From contig CAYOFF010000001.1 in assembly GCA_964403415.1 (NCBI GenBank), positions 186,001 to 250,000 of the forward strand: a DNA stretch of 64,000 nucleotides, written 5' to 3'. This DNA is from CAYOFF01 sp964403415 (GTDB lineage Bacteria > Patescibacteriota > Gracilibacteria > Absconditabacterales > Absconditicoccaceae). The notes under the pieces are model-generated. The model was not told the DNA's origin and searched no databases. It saw only the letters and a list, made by a program, of their open reading frames with translations. A program made the translations under genes and the position numbers. Below, piece after piece: positions 1-11,289 of the stretch (positions are counted from its first letter, which is position 1; every line of letters begins with the position of its first letter).

Positions 1-436
1 TGTGATCAAGAACTGTTTGTGCATGTCACGTTGCATTGACGTTTCTTCGTTCGTGGAGTATCTTGCCTGTGTTATCGAGCAAAAACGTGGATCTGATGGT
101 TCCCAAAAATGTCTTCCCATACATACTTCTTTCTCATCGTGTATCAAAGTGGCGATGAAGCTCGAGGTTCTCGTCAGAAATAAGCGGTATCTGCAGTCCG
201 TGACTAGTCATAAATGCACAGTGAGATTTTTCGGTATCTTTGCTGATGCCTATGATTTGTGTGTTTGCTTTTTGAAATTGAGGAAGAAGTTCAGTGAACT
301 CTTTTGCCTCTATAGTACACCCGGGCGTATTGTCTTTGGGATAGAAATAGACGATAGTAAGTGGAGCTTTTGCGATAAGCTGCTCGAATGATGTGGTCGT
401 GGTTTGCAGATTCGGTGTCGTGAAATGTACGAGCAT
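1..436 (-). CDS. bcp: Thioredoxin-dependent peroxiredoxin, Bcp/PrxQ type (3' end cut by window)
   Basis: Reduces hydroperoxides in the cytoplasm using a peroxidatic cysteine and thioredoxin. The product contains FYPKDNTPGCTIEAKEF near residue 50, the Bcp active-site block with the peroxidatic Cys. The usual resolving Cys five residues later is replaced by Lys, so it is probably a 1-Cys enzyme or uses another Cys (one follows in EKSHCAF). The C-terminal part (GERSMYGKTFLGTIRSTFL, then a His-rich end) also matches the family. An in-frame TGA at 134-136 falls on the conserved Gly before E-(K/R)-S-M-Y-G. The start is ATG at 436, which puts the fold at the family's usual N-terminus; an in-frame ATG further upstream (532) adds a polar stretch unlike Bcp. 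About 145 residues are visible, nearly the family length of about 150. Confidence 0.9.
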
Positions 437-474
437 AGATGAGAAGTGATAAAATTCGTTACTATTTTTGTGGT

Positions 475-900
475 TTATAGTTCGATTTGAGGCTCGTTGA
501 GCGGCTGTATGGGTTGTTCGCTGGTTGTTCACTTGGACGATGATGCGTCGCTTTTGTACATAAATGTCGCATCCTTACCGAAATTGAGTACCATTTTGAT
601 GACAGCTGTGGCCTGTTTGAAAATGCTCTGGGCAGTATATACTTGGTATCCAGGTACTTTCATAGACTTGAAGAGGAGTGGGAAGATGAACAAAAATGCT
701 AGTGTCATCAAAATTCCTAAGATCATGAATCTTATGCTTGTCCATGCTTGTTTGATTTTTGCTTCGTCTCCTCATGAGAAAATAAATAGCCACACAGCAA
801 GAAAAAACGCATAAATAGCTCCTCCAAAGATAAGAATAACCAAAATGGCTAGTACAGTCAGGATTAGTCATTCTATACCAACGGTTGTGCCGTCTACCAT
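475..900 (-). CDS. Small two-helix membrane protein, TrbC/VirB2-like
   Basis: About 141 residues with two hydrophobic helices (near residues 10-40 and 58-75). They are joined by a short polar loop, FSGGDEAKIKQAW, followed by a polar Ser/Gln-rich tail. This helix - SGGDE..K - helix arrangement resembles the TrbC/VirB2-like pilin proteins found throughout Patescibacteria. The same loop type occurs in the two proteins at 28071-29277. The frame contains TGA codons read as Gly (for example 772-774 and 529-531) and ends at TAA (475-477). It lies just upstream of the peroxiredoxin gene on the same strand. Family membership is inferred from topology and the loop motif, not from strong sequence identity. 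Confidence 0.6.
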
Positions 901-1005
901 GGGGTGGTGGTCAGGTGTTAAAATATGTATTTGGGTATGGGATATTTCTCGGAGATACTATCGTGCAAGGAACTCATATCGTTTATAGCCTATCGAAAAG
1001 ATCCC

Positions 1006-1036
1006 AAAAAAAAAGAGCATCCTTGCGGAGCTCTTT
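1006..1036 (-). terminator. Rho-independent terminator after rpsP
   Basis: On the minus strand AAGAGC-TCC-GCAA-GGA-T-GCTCTT forms a GNRA-capped stem followed by a run of at least eight T. It lies 30 nt downstream of the rpsP stop, so it should end the rpmG-rpsP transcript. Confidence 0.85.
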
Positions 1037-1065
1037 TGGTATCATAAGGGATGAGGAGTGTCGTG

Positions 1066-1359
1066 CTACTCTGGGTTTCTGGTAGTTCTTGTTCTGGTAG
1101 ACTTGACGATATATTTCTCGAAGAAACTGTCATTGGTCTGCGCGAAGACGAGCTTAGCGACTCTGTTTGATGGTTGAGCGCCTTTGCTGATCCATGTTTT
1201 GATAGCCTCTGCATTGATTTCGGTCTTGTGATGCAGTGGATCAAACCATCCGAGGACTTCTTTGTATCCCATCTGGACAGGCTTGGTGTGCTCGGTCAGA
1301 ACCACTCTGTAGAAGGGAGACTTGTGCTTTCCAGCTCTTGCTAATCTGATAGCCAACAT
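1066..1359 (-). CDS. rpsP: 30S ribosomal protein S16
   Basis: Small-subunit ribosomal protein that binds 16S rRNA early in 30S assembly. The N-terminus MLAIRLARAGKHKSPFYRVV is the classic S16 opening (family consensus M-V-x-I-R-L-x-R-x-G-x-K-x-x-P-x-Y-R-I-V). It is followed by the GYKEVLGWFDPL segment and the WISKGAQPSNRVAKL motif. At 97 residues it is within the normal range. There are no internal TGA codons and it stops at TAG. It lies 27 nt downstream of rpmG, with a terminator beyond. Confidence 0.97.
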   Translation of the reverse strand: MLAIRLARAGKHKSPFYRVVLTEHTKPVQMGYKEVLGWFDPLHHKTEINAEAIKTWISKGAQPSNRVAKLVFAQTNDSFFEKYIVKSTRTRTTRNPE

Positions 1360-1386
1360 GAAGAATAACGATAAGATAATAAACGA

Positions 1387-1554
1387 CTACTTGAGTTTTC
1401 CACTTTCGACAAATTCGACTCTCTTTCTGAGTTTTGGGTCGTACTTTTTGAGTTTGAGTTTTTCGGTCGTGTTGAGCTTGTTCTTCATCGTAAAGTAGCA
1501 ATATCCGCTTTCGCTTCTCAATTTGATGATAACTCTATTGCCTTTTTTAGCCAT
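1387..1554 (-). CDS. rpmG: 50S ribosomal protein L33
   Basis: Large-subunit protein of 55 residues. MAKKGNRVIIKLRSESGYCY and the ending NTTEKLKLKKYDPKLRKRV match L33. Of the Cys pairs found in zinc-binding forms only one Cys remains (GYCY), so this is the Cys-poor type. The start is the ATG at 1554, which gives the family N-terminus; an ATG five codons upstream is also in frame. It is co-directional with rpsP and downstream of two tRNA genes. Confidence 0.95.
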   Translation of the reverse strand: MAKKGNRVIIKLRSESGYCYFTMKNKLNTTEKLKLKKYDPKLRKRVEFVESGKLK

Positions 1555-1613
1555 GAACACAATGAACAAAAATAAAGTGTAATATGTAGAGGATTCGACT
1601 GACAGAGCAAAAT

Positions 1614-1687
1614 TGGCATTGGGTGGACTCGAACCACCGGCCTGGGCCTTATGAGAGCCCCGCTCTAACCGGCTGAGCTACAATGCC
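1614..1687 (-). tRNA. tRNA-Met (CAU), probably elongator
   Basis: The minus strand folds into a complete cloverleaf: acceptor GGCATTG/CAATGCC with discriminator A, anticodon loop CTCATAA, and T-arm GGTGGTTCGAGTCCACC. The stem lacks the three consecutive G-C pairs next to the loop that mark initiators, and the acceptor is fully paired. A CAU isoleucine tRNA (lysidine-modified) is the alternative. Confidence 0.85.
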
Positions 1688-1694
1688 ATCACAT

Positions 1695-1781
1695 CGGTGA
1701 GGGCGGGATTCGAACCCGCGGTCCGCTTTCGCAGACGACTCGTTAGCAGTGAGTTGCTTTCGACCACTCAGCCACCTCACC
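1695..1781 (-). tRNA. tRNA-Ser (GCU)
   Basis: Acceptor GGTGAGG/CCCTCACC with discriminator G, anticodon loop CTGCTAA (GCU), a long class-II variable arm, and T-arm CGGGTTCGAATCCCG. It lies 7 nt upstream of the tRNA-Met gene in the direction of transcription. Confidence 0.93.
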
Positions 1782-1939
1782 ATAGGTCAAAAATGAAGGA
1801 TCTTTTCGTCCTATGTGGCAATGTAGTAGGAAAAAGCAACGAAAAATCAAGTTCTTTCCAGAAGTTTTGCATTTTTTGGTGAAACATATACACTCAGCTC
1901 AGCGGATACGTTGGGTGTGGAGTCTTTTATTTGACCAAT

Positions 1940-2512
1940 ATGGATATGGTAGAAGGAGGAATGTGAGGTTTGGGGGAGTCGTTTGAATCCTGAAACGTCA
2001 AAGAACAAGCGTCAGAGGCCAGTGAACAAGACGTGGCACGTGTCCAGGAAACCCTTCAGAAGGCCAAGCAGATGAGAGGACAGATCCAACAACAGGTGCA
2101 ACATAATAGGCGTGTGGCGGATCTTTTCGCTATGTTGCTCCAGTACGTAGATGATGATGCATTGATGGCACTCCTCTATGAGCAGTTTATGCAGCATCAG
2201 GTCAGTATAGAGCATATGTTTGCTCAGTTTTTGCCTCGAATTATGAAAATAAGATCTTTGGCTGGATATGAAGATATGTTTGATCAGATATGGTGAGATG
2301 TGGAACGTATGGAGATGAGTGTCTCAGGAGTGGTGGCGTATTTGGTTCGTGTGAGGGCGTTGTATACGGATGTTGGCGCTTTGCCTGCTGGCTCATATAC
2401 ACGTATTGTGGTGGGTGTACTGAGATGGTCACATATCTTGAATGTTGCGGAGCTTGGTGAAGATAAACAAGCCGAATTTAAGGCTACTATTCGTAAAGAG
2501 TTGGGTGAGTAG
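1940..2512 (+). CDS. Hypothetical helical protein, first gene of the giant-protein block
   Basis: I do not recognise this 190-residue protein. It has a Gly/Glu-rich N-terminus, a Gln-rich amphipathic stretch (ETLQKAKQMRGQIQQQVQ) likely to be coiled coil, and a mostly helical remainder with no membrane segment. TGA occurs at 1964, 1991 and 2294 and is read as Gly; the gene ends at TAG. The start is uncertain. ATG 1940 and ATG 1961 are in the same frame. An AGAAGGAGGA string abuts ATG 1961, but with no spacer it cannot act as a normal ribosome-binding site. Under standard rules the frame would appear as two unrelated fragments. It opens the run of plus-strand genes reaching 22 kb. Confidence 0.7.
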
Positions 2513-2557
2513 TGTGTATAAAATACTGACGTGTACGTCTACTTTGTAACCAAATAT

Positions 2558-2586
2558 TTGACAGACTTTGCAATAACCCTTATCCT
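2558..2586 (+). promoter_or_regulatory. Sigma-70-type promoter for the 2620 gene
   Basis: TTGACA (2558-2563), a 17-bp spacer, then TATCCT (2581-2586). The -10 box lies 33 nt before ATG 2620, the same geometry as five other promoters in the window. Confidence 0.7.
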
Positions 2587-2595
2587 TGGATAAGG
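2578..2595. promoter_or_regulatory. Perfect palindrome over the -10 box (candidate operator)
   Basis: CCTTATCC-TT-GGATAAGG is an 8+8 palindrome with a two-base centre that fully contains the -10 hexamer of the preceding promoter. The loop is too short for a stable RNA hairpin, so a protein-binding operator is more likely than a terminator. Confidence 0.5.
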
Positions 2596-2619
2596 TTTAT
2601 TTTTCTAAAACCATTTTCC

Positions 2620-3579
2620 ATGGTAGCAGGCTGACCACATTGAGCTCCTAGTCGAACTCCCAAATGACCTATCCCTGAGGGTTCTAAGAATAAACTGGAC
2701 GAGGCACAGGCAAAAGCTAGAGATAGTCTTTTTTCTGCGCTTACGGCGGGCGTAGGGGCTGTGACAGCAGGCCCTGGTGCAGATGCTCTACTCAAGAGAG
2801 AGTCCATTGCCCAGGCATCCGTGAGTGGTATGATAGAACTTGCGATTAGAGAAGGGGTATATGTTCCAGAGACGGAGTTGAGAACAGAGATTGAAGCTTG
2901 AATGGGCGTTGTAACATGAGGACTTACGGCCATTACTACAGACCAACAGAGAGTAGAGGTTATGGAGGCATTGGTTGCTGCTATTAAAAAAAGACTGACT
3001 GCGCAGGGAGTTCCTGATTTTGTATTCAAGAACTATCTTACCAATGCATTGAGATATGCTGATCCTAAATGAAGAATTAAATTTCTTACGAAAGAGGTGA
3101 AGCGCACAGAGATAGCTATGAAAGTTAGAATGGATGAAATGAGCGATATGTATGAGGCGATGCTTGCGAATCCTAAGATATGATCCAAAAAACTTGCGGG
3201 TATTATTGCAACATACCAGAACGATACACAGTTACAGTTTGATGTGAATAAGAATAGTACAGACCCTGTTAAATTTCTTGAATGGATTATGATGAGATGT
3301 GATACTGATCCATGGAGGAAGGTAAGAAAGTATATTTTTACGAAAAAGATGAAACCATTGGTAGTAGGGAAGAAAATGCGCGATGGACTACAAGGTGAGA
3401 TACAGTGAGTTATTGATTACTTTAGAGTCGAGTTTGATGAGTCCAAGTTTAATGAATATCCTAATCAGCCCAAAGAGGTTACTATACAAAAAAAAGCTAT
3501 TATGAGGAAGTTGGAGCAGGCCTGGGTCTTAATGAAGAGGAAGTATCAGAGCAGTGACGAACCAGATTTTACTGTCTAA
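2620..3579 (+). CDS. Hypothetical protein, 319 residues
   Basis: No family recognised. The frame runs unbroken from ATG 2620 to TAA 3577-3579 when TGA is Gly. TGA codons occur at intervals, including several in the first 20 codons. The product is charged and mostly helical, with Lys/Arg-rich segments and no signal peptide or membrane helix. The start is supported by the promoter at 2558-2586, which gives a leader of roughly 27 nt. The next gene begins 12 nt after the stop, so the two are probably co-transcribed. Confidence 0.8.
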
Positions 3580-3591
3580 TCTATTTGTAGT

Positions 3592-3858
3592 ATGAAGACT
3601 ATTCAAGAAGCACTAGACTATCTCAACGCTACATTTGGCGAAGGAGAGCTAGATTTGAATAATACGAGACGTGTTATTGTGGAATATGTGTATGGGGAGC
3701 TTATTGATGCACATCCAGAGACAGAAATTATGCCAGTGGAAGAACAAATGAACACGTTCCCAGACTTCCACGATCATCTTGTACGTATTGTGCAGATTAT
3801 CGTAGAATGAGGATTGAGCGATATGGTCGATGATATTGTTACATCCAAAGCGGCTTAA
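3592..3858 (+). CDS. Hypothetical small acidic protein
   Basis: 88 residues, acidic, predicted helical, no recognised family. One TGA (3808-3810) lies close to the C-terminus and is followed by a 15-residue tail ending at TAA. In the standard code the protein would be 72 residues, so the tail depends on UGA read-through as Gly. It sits 12 nt after the preceding gene and 48 nt before the 1040-residue gene, in an apparent operon. Confidence 0.7.
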
Positions 3859-3906
3859 GTGTGTGAACTATAGGGGTACACGAACTTTACTTTTGGTTAT
3901 CTTCTC

Positions 3907-6900
3907 ATGGCACCGAATGATAAGCGTGATATAAAAGAGGATCATGATATACAAGAGGACGTATATCAGGATTTGCTAACAGGTGTGGTTGACCAAAAAA
4001 TTGGGCAGCTTTCGTGAGATGCTACATACGAGTACGATGAGAATGGTGATCCACTGGATGAGGTCCTGGATATTATTAGTCGTGATAAGTGACTCAAAAG
4101 AGACTTGGCGCTGTTGCAAAAAGATATTACTGCGGCAGGAGGAGTATTGAGTGTAGATGTACAGCAAAGACTGTTTTTGTTTATGCAGACGACGTTGTAT
4201 CTTATAGGAGAGCGTGATAAAAAGATGAAGAAAGAAGAAGAAAAACTTATGCCTCGTCTCCAGGCGAAGATGAGTGAGTATAATAGTACCAATACTAATG
4301 AATGGGTGACTCATGTATGAATACCGACCGCAAATATTCCTGACGGCGTGCATATTGGTGTTGCTCGTATGGTGCTTGGCTATATTTGTGATACAGAATG
4401 ATTTCCTGAGGACATGCGTGCGGAGACAGAAGATGATCTAAGGCGTCGCCAGGAGGAAGGGGCGCTCAAAAGGGAACAAGCTGTAGAAAAACAGGAGAAG
4501 GCAGAAACAACCTTGGAAGAAATAGATGCACACATCAATCCATACTTAAATCCTGAACTTGAGGCAGATAAGCGTATTATTGATTTGCAGCGTATTATCT
4601 TGTCAGATCATCTCAAAAAAGAGAGAGCAGAGCTGTTGGCTGGACTTGAGGTGGGACGTTTTGATGCGAAGAAGGTTGATAAGGCAAGAAAAGCTATTAG
4701 AGCTAGATTGAAGTGATGATTATATATCAAGGTGCCAAATGATGTTGCGAAATTGGGTAAAAATATATATGAGTGAGCTGTCACGAAACCTTCCAAAAAA
4801 CCTCAAAAAACATTTGATCTTGGCGCAAAGGAAGAGAAGCCAACGTTTGATGGGACTGTATCTACTCCCAATAAGTTGAGGGACGATGAAGTAGATAAAG
4901 CTATCTTTACTTTGCCACAAGTACAATCGCTTGTTGCATTGGAGCTCGGGCGTCCATTTTTGGAGTTTATGAAGGCAAGAGAACAGTACGTATCTCTGAT
5001 GGAAGAAACCGCTCTGTGAGATGACGTAGAGAGTATTCCTGCGAGTCAGTGGTTTGCTCAGAAGGTAAGATGATGAGATCCTGACTATGCTCGCTGATAT
5101 CTAGCAAATATCAATATGCTTTCGGATATGCGCTTATCGTGAGGCGCAATAGCGGTGTATGAGGACCAGCAGAAAAAAATAAATGCCTTGTGATTTCCAT
5201 GATTTGTAGAGGGACAGGATCGCGAAAATCAACCGTGGACAGAGTATATGTTGGCAGTAAATAAAGCAGTAGGTGGAAGATTTTTGTTGTTGGGATCTGC
5301 GTGAGAGCAATCGTATAATGAATATAGAAGTATTGATGCGGCAACTATGCAACCTGTGCTGGGTGGTAAACATTTACCTACCTTTAAGGAACTTCGTCAG
5401 GAGGCGAGAGAGAGAGAGGATTTTTTTGATCTCCCTGGGTGAGATGATGGTTCTCCGCTCAATGAGCTGCATGATGACCTTGAGCAGAAGGCAACTGGTA
5501 GAGCCCAGGTGGAGACAGATGCTCCTGGTGATACTCGTACGTGAGACGTTAGAAATAGGAATGAGACGTGAGCTCGCCTGTGAAGAGGGAGAGGTGATCG
5601 TGAGCAAAATCTGACATATGGTGAGGAGACACAACATCTGCAAGCTGTAGGTGAAAGACTAGATGGAAGTCCTATCTATGATGATTTGGAAGATGCGAGT
5701 CTTGCAGAGCAAGAACATGTGTTGACATGATGATCTCAAGATGCCCGTTTTAAGCCAGCAAGTGGTATTGTGGGCGTAAGTAAGACGCCATGAGCATTTG
5801 TGCAGTGAAAACCGCCGGCAGTTAAGGCTCAGAATCGTACAGAACCACAACCAGGTACAGATGGTGAGGTAAGAGGAGATCAGGACGCAGTACCATGATG
5901 ATGAGGAGAGATTGAACGTCATGTCTCGACGACGGAAGCCATGTTTGCTGCAGAACAGGGCATTGATGATTTTACGAAAATTTCATTAGACAAAAAACTT
6001 AAACTCAGAGAACATATTATGCTGCATACTCCTCTTAATTATGCTGAGAAAGTGACCTTGGCGCTAAAGAGCGGAGAGTTGGACTATGCCTGTGTAGTGT
6101 TTAGTAATTTTAGATACAGTGCGGATGAGAGAGTAAGAGAGACAGGAAGATTTGATTCTCTTCTTGAAGATCAGCAGATTTGGCGTATGAAAAACGCAGT
6201 GAAAGGGAGAAAAATAGGCGTCTTTTATATTAATATGAGATGATGAGGCTGGCCTCAGGATTGGATCGGTAAAAAACAGAGGGAGTTGTGAGTTTTTTCT
6301 CCTGGTGCTACTATAAATGAAGAGAGTGGTGTTAGTGTCGTTCTATGAAAGGACAAGCCAGAAAACCCTAAACAGGTATGGAAATGAGATGTCGGGACAT
6401 GATTTATTGGATGGGCCGCTGCAATCCCTGAAATTACTTCTGGGCAGGTAGAGGTAGGGAAGCAAAAGGATAAGACACCGGAAGCTACGTGGGGAGATAT
6501 TCAAAAGGAGGTACCAGCAAATCTTGCCAGCTCTACTAGGCACTTCAGTGTGGTTACGGATGCGGAGTGATATCAAGCATACAAAAGTACCATGAAAGAG
6601 GGAGAGAAAGTCCTTATGTTATGGACAGACACACAACATCCTTTGAAGGATGATGATTTGGCTAAGATTGTTTCACATTACAAAAGGCAAAACGTACGTG
6701 TGTGTTATATCTCGGCAGCAGAAAAGATACCCAATATTGCCAAAACCAGAATTGTACAGTTGGGTGATGGTAGTAGGAAAATGAAATGACCTGCCTATGT
6801 GCTTAAGACATGAGAAAAAGATGTGTATACACTCAAATTCCCTTATGCGCTCACGATGTACATGCGCAATGCTTCGGAAACGGAGTGAGTGACACAAATG

Positions 6901-7029
6901 ACACCAATGGTTGTGCATTACTATACCTGAGATATATGATGAGCAAACAGTGATCCCTTGGAGGCTGTGAAGTTTACCTTGAATCAGTTTGACCTTGATC
7001 TTGCACAACAGCGCGCAAAAAAGCAGTAA
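3907..7029 (+). CDS. Giant hypothetical protein (1040 residues)
   Basis: One uninterrupted table-25 frame from ATG 3907 to TAA 7027-7029. In the standard code it falls into a dozen or more fragments. The N-terminal 250 residues are helical and charged, with a clear coiled-coil segment around residues 172-205 (LRRRQEEGALKREQAVEKQE). The middle (about 270-670) is Gly/Asp/Pro-rich and looks low-complexity or disordered, with TGA-TGA and TGA-TGA-TGA runs. The last 350 residues appear globular. I see no signal peptide, transmembrane helix or enzyme motif. It follows the 88-residue gene in the same operon. Function unknown; a structural or scaffold role is a guess. Confidence 0.85.
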
Positions 7030-7163
7030 ATCTGCCCTAAGTAGTAGGTAAGTGGCTTGCTGTGATTGAGATTTTGATCTAATACGTTTGTACGAAACAC
7101 CACAGATATAACAAATATAATAGCATATATGTCAAATACAGCTTGTATGTTCTTTTTTGAAAT

Positions 7164-7191
7164 TTGACAGATAAATTAAAGTCTTTACAAT
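7164..7191 (+). promoter_or_regulatory. Sigma-70-type promoter for the 7224 gene
   Basis: TTGACA (7164-7169), 16-bp spacer, TACAAT (7186-7191), 33 nt before ATG 7224. The hexamers and spacing are identical to those of the promoter at 22543. Confidence 0.75.
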
Positions 7192-7223
7192 ACAATTACT
7201 CTATTTTTTAAGGTAATACACTT

Positions 7224-10200
7224 ATGCCTCCACGCCGATGAGATGACCTAGTTGATATTAGTGCGTATAGCCCTCATGAAGCTGCTAAACAGCTTTTGGA
7301 TAAGGCTGCAAAAAAAACTGGATCTGCGACTAATATCGAAAACATCTGAATTGAAAGGCTTATTGATGGGGATGGTAGTAATTCGGATGCTATTATTACA
7401 TTTGAAAGAAGAACAGTGAGTCAGTGAGATATTAAGGGGTTACAGTTCAAAGGAAAATTGGATGTGGTGGTTATCAAATGGGAGTGAACGGAAATATGAT
7501 ATATGCCTGATCGAGCAAAGTTTTATCTAGATGCTCCAGCTACCAACTGAAATGCAGAGGGACTTCCTACGAGAAAAAATTTCCAAAAAACATTGACGTT
7601 GTGTATGTGGGAGTTGGCTAATATGGCGAGAACCAAAGATGAGGATGAGGCTGCGGTAAATAAGACTATCAAAACAGAATTATCTGCCCTTGTAGGTGTA
7701 ATTCAACTTGATGAAATATTGGATCATAAGCAAGATCAGATTATGACGCCTAAAGAAATTAGGAAAGACTCAAGACTGACTAACAGAGAGAGAAGAAAGG
7801 ATGATAATATTCATGATGCGCAGGAAAAACAGCTATTTAGAGATACCAAATTGCTTGGTGAAATGCTGGAGGGAACGCTTTTGTGATTATGAGGTGCTCA
7901 GATAGAGAGGCTCAAGAAACAACTTACACAGCTCAATGTAGAACTGGAAAACTATAATAGACTTATTAATCAGCCTGGTGTGAATCAGTTCGATCCAGAA
8001 CTTGCTGTCACGCTTGCTAAGATCAAAGCAAGACTCAAGTATGTCCTTGCAGGTGTGTTTGTAGAGATGAAAGAACATGAGCATGAAAGCTTGTTGCTTT
8101 GGGATAGGAATCCTAAAATACAGTCTGAACTTTATGAGTTAGCAAAGACAGCGTGATTCGAGACGAAAAACACGCAGGTGCACTTTTTCTTGAGATTGGT
8201 CTTCAAGGAAAAGGTAAAGGGAATCAAAGAAGAAATGGATAAGTATAGATCAATGAGAGATATTGTTGACTACGACCCTGCAACATGAGGATATTCCATC
8301 AATGGTAAAGCAGCGGGGAAGCTTGATAAGGCAAAAACGAAACTGAGATGAAGTAAAAAAGAGAGAACAGCCGCTGGTAAGGTTAATATCGCATGAGTTG
8401 AAACAGGTAGGTCTGTTGACGGTTCTGACTATACCAACTATGATACGGATTCAAGGATTGATTATGGTGCTGATGGCATGCCGATAGATGGTAGAGGTAT
8501 CGAGTACAAACCTACGGTGCGTATGACAAGAGAGTGAATGGTGGTTTCTGAGAATCTTGCGAAGATGTCTACACCTCAGCTCTTACAGGAATATAACAAA
8601 GTCAAAGATGCTACAGCTCCCAATGAGGCGTTTGCGAGAAAACAGGAGCTTGGCAGAGAAGTATTGTTGCGTCTTACGGCTGAAGGCGGAGATCCTGAGA
8701 AACACAAAGCAAATGTTGCGCAGCTTGGCGGACAGGGCGAGTTCGAAAAGATTTTGGGTCTCTTCTTGGATAAGGCGTTCTGGGATGAAGTGAATTTGAA
8801 CTATACGACAGCCGTACATACGTATAATGCTGCTAAAGCATGACCTAGTCCTATTCCTAATGCGTTTGCGTATCCTACGCCAGAGGAAGATGTTGCTCTA
8901 AAGAATAATGCGTACTGGATGGCATATGCTAAGCATGTTCCAGAACTTTTCCCTGATCTTGTACAGATCTATGGAAGAAGTGTGAACGCAGAAACTTTGA
9001 AATCGTATGCAAGATGGTATGATCCCGCTGAAATGGCTGGTATGTGTGATAGACTTGCTGGAGAAAAGGGTGTTAGTCTAGGATCTGAGCCTAGTCTTGG
9101 AACAAAACTTGCTGCTGGTTCAAATAAGTGGTTGGATATGGGAGCCGCATGGATGGTTGAAAAAGGTGTCCCACCTAAGCTTGCACAGGGTACAGCTGAG
9201 ATTCTCAAAACATGAATAAGTATCGGTAAAGCAGTGGTAACGTGAAAAATGCTCTGGGAAGGAGCTAAATCAACGTTCCACTATGTGAGATGAGCGTTTA
9301 GGTGGATCTTTGGTGGTGACTCTGCCGCTGATTTCACAGCATGATGGACGGAATTGAAATCTGCGGGTTCATGGTTCCTGGGTAAAGAAGCTATTGGATT
9401 AGTACAAGATCCTAATAGATGGATTGATGGATGGAAAAATAGTACCGGTATCACGTGAAATATTTGGGGTATGTTTAATGAAAATAAGGCACAGCAGTTG
9501 CAAGAACAGCGCGCACTCGAAGATAGAAAACTCGAAAGCAACTACGCATATACAGAGATCACAAAAATTGCTCTTGGTAGTTACTCTTTGGATACGCTTA
9601 TGTGATGAGGTATTGGATGAGGCGTGCTCTCAGAGGGTAAGGATGGGAAGATTGTTGTGGATCCTAGAAAAATAGATCAGATGGCTCGTGAAGATAGTTA
9701 CTTGAGAAGTATCTTGGGTAACAATCCGAGCGAATACGATACAAAGCAACTCGCTATGACACTTGAAACAACGTTCTACAAGGACCTTGGGTTGTCGTGG
9801 AAGCTTTTGCAGGAAGTTCGCAAGACGAGCGGAAATATGATGCTGGGTGATATGTTGACCCATGCCGAGTGAAGAAGTGTGACGATAGGTAAGCTGGATG
9901 GTATCTTGAGAAATACGAGACTCCTTTCTACTGATGACCTTGTGGTGCTCAAATATCTTGATGAGCCGCAATATCAGGAAAAACTACAGGTGTTGGCATT
10001 TGCTGCGCAGCAAGAAAAGAAAATTACAGATGAGGCGTTGTTGATGAGTTATATCGGAGCAAACAATGGTACTTCTCCAGACGCATCGTTCATTATTCCA
10101 TCAAGCAAGTATCCGCTTATTATGAAGAGATTTACAGAATATACAGCAAATGGTGTTGCGGCTAGGACATATTTGATAAGTCTTTTGGAAAAATATACCA

Positions 10201-10604
10201 AAGCTACTACGCTGGCAGAGAGAACATCTATTCTCAACGGATATTTCAAAGTTCTGAGAACCATCTTTTCAGATCCATTGGACTCACAGGAAGATATAAA
10301 GGTATTGGATCCGACTGGGTCAGGAGCTCTTGTCGATGCTACAGCGATGCGGTGGGAATATGATGACGCATTACTCAATAGAAGTTTGGCGGGCTACTTC
10401 CATAGTACAGATGAGAAGTATGGTGGAGGTATTGTTCCTAATCTTACGATAGGTGCATGGTGATTACGTGGTGGTTCAGGTGGATATACAGGAGAACAAC
10501 TTACGCATATGAGTCATACAGAACTAGAAGGCTTTGCACCTCCTGTGAGGGCTGATGTAGAGGGTAGCGCTGGATGGGAGACTGTTTCAGGAGTAACGCC
10601 ATAG
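7224..10604 (+). CDS. Giant hypothetical protein (1126 residues)
   Basis: A continuous table-25 frame from ATG 7224 to TAG 10602-10604. It is mostly helical and charged, with a long Lys/Glu/Gln-rich region (residues about 130-330) and a moderately hydrophobic Gly/Ala/Trp segment around residues 660-740 that might interact with membrane but is not a clear helix pair. The C-terminal 350 residues look globular and helical; the final 40 are Gly-rich. No catalytic motif was recognised. Its own promoter lies at 7164 and a strong terminator follows at 10670, so it seems to be monocistronic. Confidence 0.85.
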
Positions 10605-10669
10605 TGTGGTATTGATGACTCTTAATTCTATCTTCATTCTATCGACAAACAAAATTCATATATAATATA

Positions 10670-10693
10670 AATCCCTCATCTGAGGGATTTTTT
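10670..10693 (+). terminator. Rho-independent terminator after the 1126-residue gene
   Basis: AATCCCTCA-TC-TGAGGGATT stem followed by a T run, 66 nt after the stop codon at 10604. Confidence 0.85.
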
Positions 10694-10764
10694 GGTGGTT
10701 GGTAATACGTTGATTAGTGCAGAATGGTTGATTATGATCATGATTGTGCCTCATATTATGGATA

Positions 10765-11289
10765 TTATGGAGCCGCTGGTGCAGGAGGAGGCGGCGGTGG
10801 TGGCGGTGGAGCCGGAGTCGTGCCATCTGCATTGTATGCTCTTCTTCATCTTGTTCTCAGAGGACTCAACTCTCATTTAAACCAAATATTATATGGCTGT
10901 GTTACTATATCACTACCAAAGTCACGAAAGGTTTGTCGTATACCTTTAAATGCTGCTTTTGCTTTTCTTGCATTGAGATGAGGGATGGCTGATGTTAATC
11001 CGAGTACATGAATGCCAATATTTTTTCGATATCTTGCTCATTGTAAAAACATGAGTTCTACAGCCATATCTATCCCATGTACTCATGTATATGCTAATTT
11101 ATTCCAAAATTTTTGTCGTCAGTTTTTTGGATCTCCGTTATCTAGTAGTTCTGCAATGAACATTCTTCAGTTTTCTCTAATATTTTCGAGGCTTCTTGTA
11201 AATTCGTTTGCGGCTTGTGCGAGGTGGTCAATGCTGTCTCATAGGTCTCTATGGACTGGAGCATATGGACCAACTGCTGTAGTTACCAT
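10765..11289 (-). CDS. Hypothetical protein with polyproline C-terminus
   Basis: 174 residues. The body is helical (HRDLGDSIDHLAQAANEFTR and following) and the protein ends in a run of about nine prolines flanked by Ala/Pro. It starts at ATG 11289 and stops at TAA 10765-10767. Six or more TGA codons fall in-frame as Gly. The plus strand is also open here in table 25, but that product would be Cys/Phe/Ser-rich with a polyglycine tract and no protein-like pattern. The minus-strand product has a sensible charge pattern and AGA-rich codon use like its neighbours, so I choose minus. Function unknown; the tail could bind SH3-like or profilin-like partners (speculative). Confidence 0.65.

Noticed and set aside
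1951..1963. AGGAGGA directly before ATG 1961 as a ribosome-binding site
   Set aside because: There is no spacer to the ATG, the 16S tail lacks the matching CCTCC, and the string codes for Glu-Gly-Gly if the in-frame ATG 1940 is the start.
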